Part shown: positions 8,613 to 16,124 of the stretch, piece by piece | Layout of the letters: every line of letters starts with the position of its first letter | Position numbering within the stretch: position 1 is the stretch's first letter | Made by a program: the position numbers and the translations under genes | Notes under the pieces: generated by a model | Databases searched by the model: none | What the model saw: only the letters and a program-made list of their open reading frames with translations | Told to the model about the DNA's origin: nothing | Source of the DNA: JAFECT01 sp964432415 | GTDB lineage: Bacteria; Pseudomonadota; Alphaproteobacteria; Caulobacterales; Caulobacteraceae | Length of the DNA stretch: 64,000 nucleotides | Direction of reading: 5' to 3' | Assembly (NCBI GenBank): GCA_964432415.1 | Contig: CAYSNW010000008.1 | Coordinates: forward strand, 32,782-96,781

Positions 8613-9206
8613 GTGATCCCGGACTTCGGCAAGGCCCTGGTCGTCCTCTGCGGTTCGATGGCCCTGTTGCTGGGTGTCGGATCGTTCGCCCTGCTGCGCC
8701 AGGAACAGCTTCCCGAGGCGCTGGGGCGCCGGGTGGCGGCCATCGAGAAGGCGCCGGTGATCCAGCGCAAGGCCATGCTCGAGCGCTTCTGGGCCGAACG
8801 CCGCGCCGCCGGCGGCCCGCTGGTCGAGCCGATCGGGCCTGGCCACAAGCGCGTCACCTTCGTTTATCGCGGCGGCTCCGACACCCGGGCGGTGCAGCTG
8901 GCCACGCCGCTGGCCGGACGCAGCTTGGCGGTCGTCGGTGAAGAGATCGAACAGGCCAGCCAGCTTCGGCCGATCGCCGGCACCGACATCTGGTGGATCG
9001 CTCTGGACCTGCGTGACACCGCCGCCATTCCGTACGGCTTCGCCGAGCAGGGCGACCTGGCTACGCGCTGCTACGCTGATCCATTGAAGCTGGATCCAGG
9101 AACGGGAACCGCCGCACCGCGCCGTTGCAGCGCCGAGGGCGGTTCCGGATGGACCGGAACCAGCGAAGTCGACCTGTCGGCCATGCCAGGCCCAGGCCGG
9201 GCCTAA
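8613..9206 (+). CDS. Membrane-anchored protein with enterochelin-esterase N-terminal-like domain
   Basis: The protein has 197 residues. The start is decided by a perfect AGGAGG at 8601-8606 placed six bases before the GTG at 8613. A hydrophobic segment (LVVLCGSMALLLGVGSFALL, residues about 9-28) would anchor it in the inner membrane or act as an uncleaved signal. The following region contains RVTFVYRGG, a variable linker and IAGTDIWWIALDLRD ... IPYGF, which resembles the beta-sandwich domain at the N-terminus of enterochelin esterase (Fes). The alpha/beta-hydrolase half that carries the esterase activity is missing: the gene ends at residue 197 and no such domain follows. Function unknown; carbohydrate or siderophore binding is only a guess. 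Confidence 0.65.
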   Translation: MIPDFGKALVVLCGSMALLLGVGSFALLRQEQLPEALGRRVAAIEKAPVIQRKAMLERFWAERRAAGGPLVEPIGPGHKRVTFVYRGGSDTRAVQLATPLAGRSLAVVGEEIEQASQLRPIAGTDIWWIALDLRDTAAIPYGFAEQGDLATRCYADPLKLDPGTGTAAPRRCSAEGGSGWTGTSEVDLSAMPGPGRA

Positions 9207-9338
9207 GTATCATTTCCCATAATATATCTTAGGCGATGTACGTGTGCGGCTGTCATGCCATTGACGCAGCCTGCCCCTAGGCTCGATCCTGAGACGGCAC
9301 ACAGCTCACCTAGAACCTGAGAGCTCAGGAACAATACC

Positions 9339-9752
9339 TTGCCAGACCTAATGCAACTCGGCTCTAGAGCCGCCCCCTGCCGGCTCATCACGCCCAGCGG
9401 CCAGTCGGAGTACGAGGTCTACGCCGACCCGGCCGCCTCGCCGCCCGCCCTGGTGGTCATCGTCGGCAAGACCGAGCTGCGCTATGCGCTGGCTTGCATC
9501 GACGACCTGCACGCCATGCTCAAGGCCCGCGGCGACTGGATGGCCCTGGGCTCCGCCGACGAGCAGAAGCCGGCAGCCGACGACACCGTCGAGGCCTGGG
9601 GCCGCTCCCCCGACAATCCAGCCGGCGGCTGGTACGGGCTGAAGAAGGGCCTGCGCGGCCGCTTCGCCAACTATGTGCCGCCGGTGCTCGAACACCTGGG
9701 CCTGGCCGAGGTCGAGCACCAGCCGCGCAACAACCGCATGCGCGCGATCTGA
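9339..9752 (+). CDS. Conserved-looking hypothetical cytoplasmic protein
   Basis: The protein has 137 residues with no signal peptide or membrane segment. The TTG at 9339 is preferred because AGGA lies 8-11 bases upstream; an ATG four codons later (9351) is the alternative. The sequence is compact and has a distinctive middle (CIDDLHAMLKARGDWMALG) and C-terminal part (GGWYGLKKGLRGRFANYVPP). A Lys/Arg-rich tail could bind nucleic acid, but I recognise no family. It precedes a GNAT gene by five bases, so the two are probably one transcript. Confidence 0.6.
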   Translation: MPDLMQLGSRAAPCRLITPSGQSEYEVYADPAASPPALVVIVGKTELRYALACIDDLHAMLKARGDWMALGSADEQKPAADDTVEAWGRSPDNPAGGWYGLKKGLRGRFANYVPPVLEHLGLAEVEHQPRNNRMRAI

Positions 9753-9757
9753 AACCC

Positions 9758-10255
9758 GTGAACATTCGCCCCGAGACCCAGGCCGACGTGGCGAGCATCC
9801 GGTCGGTGACCACGGCCGCCTTCGCGCTCGCCGAGCACAGCAGCGGGACCGAAGCCGCCATCGTCGACGCGCTGCGGGACGCCGGCGCGCTGGAGCTCTC
9901 CCTGGTGGCCGAGATCGACGGCGCCGTGGTCGGCCACGTCGGCTTCTCCCCTGTCCGGATCGACGGTGTCGCCGGCGACTGGTTTGGCCTGGGACCCGTG
10001 TCCGTCCTGCCGGCCGTGCAACGGCGCGGCGTCGGAAGCGCGCTGATCCGTCAGGGCCTCGATCTGTTGCGCTCCAGGGGCGCCACAGGCTGCGTCGTCC
10101 TGGGAGACCCCCGCTACTATGGCCGCTTCGGCTTCAGCAGCAACCACGGCCTGCGCTACGGCGACGTTCCTCGGCAATCCTTCCAATCGCTCGTGCTATC
10201 CGGCCCGAGGCCAACCGGCGAAGTTCGGTATCACGCCGGATTTGACGCCGCCTGA
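9758..10255 (+). CDS. GNAT-family N-acetyltransferase (YhbS type)
   Basis: A 165-residue acetyl-CoA-dependent acetyltransferase. I start at the GTG at 9758, five bases after the preceding stop, because it gives the usual N-terminus VNIRPETQADV. The acetyl-CoA-binding motif A is visible as GPVSVLPAVQRRGVGSALI near residues 78-97, and the segment VVLGDPRYYGRFGF is typical of the YhbS subgroup. Substrate unknown. The last 25 bases overlap the 3' end of the convergent DUF2239 gene. Confidence 0.88.
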   Translation: MNIRPETQADVASIRSVTTAAFALAEHSSGTEAAIVDALRDAGALELSLVAEIDGAVVGHVGFSPVRIDGVAGDWFGLGPVSVLPAVQRRGVGSALIRQGLDLLRSRGATGCVVLGDPRYYGRFGFSSNHGLRYGDVPRQSFQSLVLSGPRPTGEVRYHAGFDAA

Positions 10256-10791
10256 TCCGAGAACGCCAGCGCCACCGCGTGGTCGCGAAGGTCCGCGGGC
10301 CAGCTCGCCACATGGGCGGAGAACGCCCGCCGGTCGTCGGCGAACAGCGCGCGGCAGGCCTCCTCGAAGCCCGCCCGGTTGCCCGCCATCGCCGACATGA
10401 AGGCGTAGGCCGCGGCCTTGGCCTGGCGGTTGCGGTCCCGGTCGCCGCTGGACCTGCGGGCCTCTTCCACCAGCTTGCGAAGCGCGACCGACGCGCCGCC
10501 CGGCTGGGCCGCCAGCCAGTCCCAGTGGCGCGGCAGCAGGGTCACCTCGCGCGCCACCACGCCCAGCCTGGGCCGGCCGCGGCCGCGCACTTCCGGCGTC
10601 AGGGGAGCCTCAGCCGCCGTGGGCCCTCTGGGATCCAGGTCGACCACCCTTCCGGTCGCGTCGTCGAACACCAGAACCGGCGCATCACCGCCCCGCGCCA
10701 TGGCCTCGCGCGCGGCGCCGGCCGCGACCGACAACGGGCCGGACGCCAGTTTGCGGTCGCCCTGGAAGGCGGTGAAGGTCGCATCGTTCAC
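10231..10791 (-). CDS. DUF2239 family protein
   Basis: A 186-residue cytoplasmic protein matching what I recall of DUF2239: an N-terminal FTAFQGDRKLASG strand region, a middle GRGRPRLGVVAREVTLLPRHWDWL, and a helical C-terminus with KAAAYAFMSAMAGNRAGFEEA. The LPRHWDWL and YAFMSAMAGN segments are the most characteristic. The biochemical role of the family is unknown. The GTG at 10791 is the likely start, with GGAG about 11 bases upstream. A strong promoter and a repeated ATCCGGGTA element lie just upstream, suggesting switchable expression. Confidence 0.85.
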   Translation of the reverse strand: MNDATFTAFQGDRKLASGPLSVAAGAAREAMARGGDAPVLVFDDATGRVVDLDPRGPTAAEAPLTPEVRGRGRPRLGVVAREVTLLPRHWDWLAAQPGGASVALRKLVEEARRSSGDRDRNRQAKAAAYAFMSAMAGNRAGFEEACRALFADDRRAFSAHVASWPADLRDHAVALAFSDQAASNPA

Positions 10792-10818
10792 GGTCGTCGG
10801 GCTCCGATTTTGGCTGTC

Positions 10819-10846
10819 TATATACCCGGATGAAAAAGCCTGTCAA
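10819..10846 (-). promoter_or_regulatory. Sigma-70-like promoter for the DUF2239 gene
   Basis: On the reverse strand a consensus -35 TTGACA (10846-10841) is followed after 16 bases by -10 TATATA (10824-10819). The expected start near 10812 leaves a leader of about 20 nt before the GTG at 10791. The region is AT-rich against a GC-rich background. It is bracketed by the two ATCCGGGTA repeats listed separately. Confidence 0.6.
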
Positions 10847-10858
10847 TATTACCCGGAT
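10821..10858 (-). repeat. Paired ATCCGGGTA direct repeat around the DUF2239 promoter
   Basis: The 11-mer ATCCGGGTATA (10831-10821) overlaps the -10 box and ATCCGGGTAAT (10858-10848) lies just upstream of the -35 box. They share nine identical bases, have the same orientation and are 27 bp apart. This placement is what an operator for a repressor would look like; the regulator is unknown. Confidence 0.5.
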
Positions 10859-10878
10859 ATAATTGAAGACGCCCTGCC

Positions 10879-11397
10879 CTACGGCCGCCGCCGCCTCAGG
10901 CGCACTGTATCCTTGCCGTCTTCCAGGAAGGCGCCATCCGGCTCGAACCCGGCCGCGCGCGAACAGGCCAGGGCGGCGGCGTTTCCTCGCTCGTGGGCGA
11001 TGTAGACGCAGGCCTCCTCCGGCCAGGCCGGAAACACCACGTCGCTCACGTAGGCTCTCAGCGCCGCCCGACCCAGGCCCCGCCCGACGCAGTCCGGCTC
11101 GCCGATGTAGAGGTCGACGCTGGTCCCGTCCGTCCGGCCCAGAATCTCGACCCACTCCGGGTAGTCGGCGTTACGGTAGGCCTGGAAATAGGCGAAGGGT
11201 CTGCCGTCGAGCACGGCGAGGTCACAGCGCGTCGGCTCCTCGCCCCGAACCGCCGCCCCATACTCCTGCGCCACATCATCCGAGGTCACCGGCTCCGCCT
11301 GGTAGAACCGGCGCACGTGCGGCTCGGACAGCCAGCGGGTCATCAGGGGGAAATCGGCCTCGGTCACGGGCCGGAAGCGGATCTCAGGCGCCGTCAT
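10879..11397 (-). CDS. GNAT-family acetyltransferase, AAC(6')-like
   Basis: A 172-residue acetyltransferase of the subgroup that includes aminoglycoside 6'-N-acetyltransferases and siderophore acetylases. The N-terminus IRFRPVTEADFPLMTRWLSEPHVRRFY and the acetyl-CoA loop CVGRGLGRAALRAYV (near residue 105) are typical. The pyrimidine-like final strand ERGNAAALACSRAAGFEPDG is also present. Similarity of this kind does not prove antibiotic resistance; many chromosomal members have unknown substrates. It overlaps the preceding gene by 14 bp, so the two are coupled. Confidence 0.85.
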   Translation of the reverse strand: MTAPEIRFRPVTEADFPLMTRWLSEPHVRRFYQAEPVTSDDVAQEYGAAVRGEEPTRCDLAVLDGRPFAYFQAYRNADYPEWVEILGRTDGTSVDLYIGEPDCVGRGLGRAALRAYVSDVVFPAWPEEACVYIAHERGNAAALACSRAAGFEPDGAFLEDGKDTVRLRRRRP

Positions 11398-12016
11398 GGC
11401 CCCGCCGCCGCGCCGCGCGAACGCGTTTCTCCCAGGCCTCGCACGCCCGGACCAGCCTGCGGGTGAAGGCCTCGCCGTAGAGCCGGTAGCAGGAAAACAC
11501 CGCCTCGACCCCGGGCGGCAGGCCCCGCGCCAGATCCTCCATGCCCGGCACGACGTCGGTGCGCGGGATCAGCCGGCCCGCGTCGCCGCCGGTGGAGATC
11601 GGCTCGTCGTCCAGCCGGCCGAGATGGGGGCACTGCGCCCGCGCCCGCTCCGCGCAGGCCCGGTGAAGCGCCGGCACATTGGCGCCGTAAAGCTCCGAAC
11701 CGTCCTGCAGGGTCACCATCCCGCCCGAGGCGTGCAGGAAGACCCAGCGGTCGTTCGCCGTCGTGGGCCGGCCGCAGACATGGCAGAGGTGACCGGCCAT
11801 GGCCGCGCGGTGGCGCTCGACATGGATGGCGGCGAACATGGGCTCGCCCTCGCCCGGCCGACTGCGCTGGCCGACTTCGACCATTCCCGGAAAGGTCTGC
11901 GAAGGCTGCAGGCGAAAGGCCTGCTCGCCGGTCCAGGCCACCGACCAGGGAACGCTCTCGCCGACGCGCCACGGCGGTCCGGCCGGCGTCTCGTCCTCGG
12001 TGTTCGCCTGTTTCAC
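11384..12016 (-). CDS. Hypothetical protein with a cysteine-rich possible zinc site
   Basis: The protein has 210 residues with no signal peptide or membrane segment. A CHVCGRPT motif (CxxC, near residue 88) is followed about 40 residues later by HRACAERARAQCPHL, so four cysteines and two histidines could form a zinc site like those in HNH-type or small zinc-ribbon proteins. The HNH nuclease core itself is not evident. The start is a GTG at 12016 behind a G-rich stretch. It overlaps the downstream GNAT gene by 14 bp. I do not recognise the family. Confidence 0.6.
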   Translation of the reverse strand: MKQANTEDETPAGPPWRVGESVPWSVAWTGEQAFRLQPSQTFPGMVEVGQRSRPGEGEPMFAAIHVERHRAAMAGHLCHVCGRPTTANDRWVFLHASGGMVTLQDGSELYGANVPALHRACAERARAQCPHLGRLDDEPISTGGDAGRLIPRTDVVPGMEDLARGLPPGVEAVFSCYRLYGEAFTRRLVRACEAWEKRVRAARRRGHDGA

Positions 12017-12048
12017 GACCTGCCCCCCAAGGCCTCAGTACAGTCCGC

Positions 12049-12636
12049 TCAAGCCCGCTCGTAAACCCCGATCAGGGCGCCCTTGCCGATCACGTGGTCG
12101 CGCATCTCGTGGACCAGCAGATCGCGGCCGGGCGCGCGCGAGAAGTCGAGCTCGCGGTCCAGGGCGAAGATCTGGAACTCGTAGCGGTGCGGTCCGTGGC
12201 CCCGCGGCGGGTCCGGCGGTAGCCAGCCGGGCTTGCGGAACGAGTTCAGGCCGAGGGGGAACGGCGATCCGTCCGCCATGCGCGCGGTTCCGGGGCTGTT
12301 GAGGGCGCCGGCCGTCAGGCTCCCCTCCCTGGCCGGCAGGTTCCAGGCGATGGTGTGCACCACCGGCGCCGGGGTCGGACTGTCGGCGTCCTCGACGACC
12401 AGCACCAGGCTGCGCGCGCCCGTCGGCACGTCGCGCCAGGTGAGCGGCGGCGAGGTTCGCTCCCCGTCCTGGGTATAGAGCGCCGGCAGGGTTTCGCCGT
12501 CGGCGAAATCGAGGCTGAACAGGTCGATGGTCTCGGGCGCGTTTAGAACGCCGTCCTCGTGGAAGGTGGTCTGCTCCAGTCCGGCGCGGACGCCCCGGAG
12601 CGCGTGGCCAACGGCATGGGACAGGTGTTCGAGCAT
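12049..12636 (-). CDS. YbhB/YbcL-family phosphatidylethanolamine-binding-like protein
   Basis: A 195-residue PEBP/Raf-kinase-inhibitor-like protein. The ATG at 12636 is fixed by an AGGAGG seven bases upstream. Family signatures are in order: YTQDGERTSPPLTW near residue 55, LVLVVEDADSPTP near 78, VVHTIAWNLP near 93, the PRGHGPHRYEFQIFALD segment near 150, and a C-terminal IGVYERA. The ligand-pocket Asp and His residues of the DxD and GPHRY motifs are present. No export signal is seen, so it is probably cytoplasmic. The biochemical role of bacterial members is poorly known. Confidence 0.92.
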   Translation of the reverse strand: MLEHLSHAVGHALRGVRAGLEQTTFHEDGVLNAPETIDLFSLDFADGETLPALYTQDGERTSPPLTWRDVPTGARSLVLVVEDADSPTPAPVVHTIAWNLPAREGSLTAGALNSPGTARMADGSPFPLGLNSFRKPGWLPPDPPRGHGPHRYEFQIFALDRELDFSRAPGRDLLVHEMRDHVIGKGALIGVYERA

Positions 12637-12717
12637 GGCTTTGCCTCCTGACAGGCCTAGAACCCGCCGGAAGGGCGAAGCGTTGCAACACCTCAGGCGT
12701 CGCGCTAACCGGGAGCC

Positions 12718-13065
12718 ATGGTCAGTGAGGACGACCTGCGCCGTCTCGCCCTGGCTCTGCCCGACGCGGCGGAGTCCGAACCCCTGACCTACAGCCGCGC
12801 CGGCCGGGGCTTCGTCTGGTCCTGGAAGGAGCGCGTCCATCCGAAGAAGCCGCGCGTTCCCCGCCTCGATGTGCTGGCGGTGAGGGTGGGCCACGAAGGG
12901 ATCAAGCAGGCCCTGCTGGAGTCCGATCCCGAGGTCTTCTTCACCGAGCCCCACTACAACGGCTTTCCTGCCGTGCTGGTGCGCCTGGACCGGATCGAGC
13001 CCGAGGCGCTGGCGCCCCTGCTCGAGGGCGCCTGGGCCAGCGTCCCGCCGAAGAAGAAGCGCTGA
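12718..13065 (+). CDS. MmcQ/YjbR-family protein
   Basis: A 115-residue protein with the MmcQ/YjbR fold (a CyaY-like small alpha/beta domain thought to bind DNA). The N-terminal helix EDDLRRLALALPDAAE, the GRGFVWSW strand and the EVFFTEPHYNGFPAVLVRLD segment are family hallmarks. The C-terminus is basic (PPKKKR). It is divergent from the PEBP gene across 81 nt and convergent with the desaturase-like gene. Function unknown beyond the fold. Confidence 0.88.
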   Translation: MVSEDDLRRLALALPDAAESEPLTYSRAGRGFVWSWKERVHPKKPRVPRLDVLAVRVGHEGIKQALLESDPEVFFTEPHYNGFPAVLVRLDRIEPEALAPLLEGAWASVPPKKKR

Positions 13066-13084
13066 ACCCGCGTCCCGACGCCTC

Positions 13085-13840
13085 TTACTCAGCGGCGATC
13101 AGATCTTCTCGCAACGCAACCGATCTCGGCGTCCCGACATCGAAGGCGAGGCCGAGCCGCTCAAGACCCCGGATCACCCACCAACCCGGATCGGTCTGGC
13201 CGGGATCGAGGCCGATGCGCGCCGACTCCGGAAAGGCATGGTGGTTGTTGTGCCAGCACTCGCCATAGGTCAGCAGCCCAAGCCCCGGGAGGTTCGTGGC
13301 CTGGACCACGGCTCCCTTCACCAGCCAGCGCCGCTGGCCCGGATTGTGGGCGAAGTAGGTCACGGTCCAGTGTCCGGCGGTGCTCACGATCACCCTCGCG
13401 CACACGCCCCACAGCACCCACGACCAGCCGCCGATCAGACCGAAGGCGCCGGCCAGAGCGAGCTGCTGCAGCCTCCAGCTCCGCTCCATGAACTGGTGCC
13501 AGGGATCGTCCGCCAGGTTCGCTTCGACGGTCAGGCGGGGCGGATGTTCGAAGTCGAACCGGAAGGCCAGCTGCCAGAACAGATCCTGGGCCAGTCCGCG
13601 CCGATGCGCGAAGAAGTCGTGGCACGCATCCTGACGCTGGGCCCAGTCGCGCGTGTCATGAATGCGGATGATTCCGTACGGCCCGGACAGCGCGATCGCG
13701 CCCCAGCTGAAGAAGAAGGGCGCCAGCAGCGCGCCGAACAACATGGCGCCGTTCCAAAGCGCCTTGGCCGGATCGAGAACCGGTCGCCCCGCGACCGCGC
13801 AGGCGCCAGTCCCGTCGATGCGGAGCACGGGCTTCATCAT
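13085..13840 (-). CDS. Fatty acid desaturase-like membrane protein
   Basis: A 251-residue membrane protein related to acyl-CoA/acyl-lipid delta-9 desaturases. The segments IIRIHDTRDWAQRQ (near residue 55) and CHDFFAHRRG, two hydrophobic helices (near 125-150) and GECWHNNHHAFPESARIG (near 200) match a proteobacterial subgroup. The last histidine box (HNNHH) is intact. The classical first box HxxxxH and second HRxHH are not present in their usual form, leaving only scattered histidines upstream, so catalytic activity is uncertain. The gene lies downstream of the SPFH gene on the same strand, beyond a terminator hairpin. Confidence 0.8.
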   Translation of the reverse strand: MMKPVLRIDGTGACAVAGRPVLDPAKALWNGAMLFGALLAPFFFSWGAIALSGPYGIIRIHDTRDWAQRQDACHDFFAHRRGLAQDLFWQLAFRFDFEHPPRLTVEANLADDPWHQFMERSWRLQQLALAGAFGLIGGWSWVLWGVCARVIVSTAGHWTVTYFAHNPGQRRWLVKGAVVQATNLPGLGLLTYGECWHNNHHAFPESARIGLDPGQTDPGWWVIRGLERLGLAFDVGTPRSVALREDLIAAE

Positions 13841-13874
13841 GGCGCCACCCTAGTCCCATGCCTGTAACAGCAGA

Positions 13875-13904
13875 AGGGGCGGGGAAGTCGCCCTCCCCGC
13901 CCCT
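13875..13904 (-). terminator. Hairpin terminator after the SPFH gene
   Basis: An 11-bp perfect stem (AGGGGCGGGGA with TCCCCGCCCCT) closes an 8-base loop 20 bases after the SPFH stop. It is followed on the reverse strand by TCTGCTGTT rather than a long U tract, so termination efficiency is uncertain. Confidence 0.5.
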
Positions 13905-13924
13905 CGCCTCAATCACTCACCGGC

Positions 13925-15964
13925 TCAGGCCGCCTGCGCCGGTTCGGCCTTGCCCCTGCGCCTGCGAGTTCCCGGCGTCTCGTCGTCGTTGATCGGGACG
14001 TCGAGCTTGTCGGCCAGCAGCAGGGTCATCAGCGCCTGCATCACCCCGCCGCCGCCTGCTGTCTGGCCCTCGCCGGCGGAGCCGCCGTTGATCTGGACCT
14101 TCGGGACCACGTCCACGCCGCTGGTCTCCAGCGCCTGGGCGAAGCGCTCGGCCACCTGGCGGGCCAGCTGGTAGCGGGCGCCGCCCGACGCGGTGACCTG
14201 CTTCTCGATCGCCTGGGCCTGGGCCAGGCCCACCTTGGTCACCCGTTCAGCTTCGGCGGACGCGAGGGCCACGATCTTGCCGGCCTCGCCCTCGCCGGTG
14301 ATGCGCAGGCGGTCGCCCTCGGCCGCGGCGAGCGCGCGGGTCTGGTCGGCGTCCTGCTGGGCGCGGGCCAGCGCCGCCTTGCCCTCGTTCTGGCGCACCT
14401 GGATCGACAGCTCCGACTCGGTGATCGCGGTCTGCTGCTTGGCCTTGGCTTCGGCTTCGCGCAGCTCACGCTCCTTCTGGGCGGCGAACTTCTGCCGCTC
14501 GTAGGTGCCCACCTGTTCGTCGGCGATCTGGCGCTGACGCAGCTGGGTCAGGATCACCTCGATCTGGTTGTCGCCTGAGGCCGAGGGTCGCGGCGTGCCG
14601 ATCAGCACCTCCTGCAGCTCGAGGTTATAGACCGCGAACTTGGTCTTCATATCCAGGGACGAGCTGTCCTGGATGGCGCTGCGATCCTGAAGAAGTTCAA
14701 TCAGGGTGCGGGTTTGGGCGATGTTCTTGAAGTAGGCCGAGACCATGGGGTCCAGGGTCTGTTCGACCAGCTTCTTGATGTCGCCGAAGCGCTGCACCAC
14801 CAGCGGGGCCTTGCGGTAGTCGATGTGCACGACGACCGACAGCGGCAGCGTCGGCTCGAAGGCGTCGCGGGTTATCAGCGATACCTCCGCCAGGTTCTCG
14901 TCCAGCCGATGGGCGCCGGAGACGGTCGAATCCCACTTCAGGATGAAGTTGGTGGTCGGCACCATCAGCACCCGGCCCGCATAGGTGTTGAAGGCGTACT
15001 TGCCGGGCAGCAGCGGGTCCGCCCACACGCCGCGGCGGCCGTTTTCGACCAGTTCGCCATGGCGGTAGCCCTCGCCCGAGGTGTCGGCGCCGGCCTCGCC
15101 GGTATAGCTGACCACCACGCCCGCGTGGCCGACCTCGACCACGGTCTTGGCGATGCGTTCGACCGTCGCGAACAGGCGATTGATGTAATAGGTGCCCTCG
15201 ACGAGCACCTGCAGCTGACGGCCCTGGCGGCCGCCCGCGGCCAGGAACTTCTGGGGATCCTGGAAGCTGTTGTGGAAGGTCTCGGTGTCCGAGGCGTCCT
15301 GACCGACCGTGGGCGCAATGATCTCGCCCGCCGGCAGGCCGGGGCCGTCGTGGACGGTGACCACGCCGATCTGGTCGTCGGCGTCCTTGATCACCACAGG
15401 CTCGAAGCCGTCGCGTTCCTCGATGATCTCCGACATCTGGTCGAGCAGCGCCATGTCCGCGTTGTCCAGGCGCAGAGCGAAGGTCTGGTCCTTGGTCACC
15501 ACCACGAACTGGGCGAGGTTGATGGCATAGGCGCCCTCACGCAGGATCTTGCGCTGGGGTCCCTTCTGGCCGCCGCGGGCCAGGAATTCGCGAGTGTCCT
15601 GGAAGTTGGTGTCGAAGGGATTGGCGGCCAGGGTCTGATCGGCGGCCAGCGGCAGGCCGTCGCGGGCGAAGACATAGCCGATGCGGCCCTGGGGAATGGT
15701 CACCAGGGACTGGACGTGCAGGCGATACTGGAACGGCACGAAGAAGTGGATGCCGCCGCGCAGCACCTCGGGCTGGAAGCCGGCCTCGCCGTTCAAGGCG
15801 ATCAGGCCGGATTTGATGGAGCCCTTGCCGCTCCACAGCTTTTCGACAACAGCGGTCCTGTTGTTGCCGATGTACCGGACCATCCCTGAGGACAGGAGCA
15901 GCACGACGCCGCCGAGCCCGGCGATGGCCAGGGCCCAGGGGGCGTATTCGATGAGCGAGGACAT
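13925..15964 (-). CDS. Large SPFH/Band 7 (flotillin-like) membrane protein
   Basis: A 679-residue protein with an N-terminal membrane anchor (residues about 8-28), a long SPFH/prohibitin-type region and a C-terminal coiled coil. I chose the ATG at 15964, behind GAGGGA, over upstream in-frame codons. After the anchor comes IGNNRTAVVEKLWSGKGS and RGGIHFFVPFQYRLH, typical of SPFH N-termini. The stretch near residues 480-620 is rich in Ala, Glu, Gln, Lys and Arg (ERELREAEAKAKQQTA, EAEAERVTKVG) and would form coiled coils for oligomerisation. The tail is basic and Gly-rich. Flotillins usually sit beside an NfeD gene; none is present here. Likely role: membrane microdomain scaffold. Confidence 0.85.
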   Translation of the reverse strand: MSSLIEYAPWALAIAGLGGVVLLLSSGMVRYIGNNRTAVVEKLWSGKGSIKSGLIALNGEAGFQPEVLRGGIHFFVPFQYRLHVQSLVTIPQGRIGYVFARDGLPLAADQTLAANPFDTNFQDTREFLARGGQKGPQRKILREGAYAINLAQFVVVTKDQTFALRLDNADMALLDQMSEIIEERDGFEPVVIKDADDQIGVVTVHDGPGLPAGEIIAPTVGQDASDTETFHNSFQDPQKFLAAGGRQGRQLQVLVEGTYYINRLFATVERIAKTVVEVGHAGVVVSYTGEAGADTSGEGYRHGELVENGRRGVWADPLLPGKYAFNTYAGRVLMVPTTNFILKWDSTVSGAHRLDENLAEVSLITRDAFEPTLPLSVVVHIDYRKAPLVVQRFGDIKKLVEQTLDPMVSAYFKNIAQTRTLIELLQDRSAIQDSSSLDMKTKFAVYNLELQEVLIGTPRPSASGDNQIEVILTQLRQRQIADEQVGTYERQKFAAQKERELREAEAKAKQQTAITESELSIQVRQNEGKAALARAQQDADQTRALAAAEGDRLRITGEGEAGKIVALASAEAERVTKVGLAQAQAIEKQVTASGGARYQLARQVAERFAQALETSGVDVVPKVQINGGSAGEGQTAGGGGVMQALMTLLLADKLDVPINDDETPGTRRRRGKAEPAQAA

Positions 15965-16124
15965 TTGTCCCTCTGTTTGACACCGGCACACGCCGGCGTG
16001 GGAAGAGGTATGGTGGCGCTTGCGGCCCACAATAGAGTTGCGAGCCATTCGCAGCCATCACGCGAGATTTGATCGCTTGGTGAATTGTCGTGAGGACGCG
16101 ATGCTGTGGTGTCGGGGGAGGCGG

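Noticed and set aside
10879..11397. An antibiotic-resistance acetyltransferase
   Set aside because: AAC(6')-like similarity alone does not show activity, and there is no mobile-element context.
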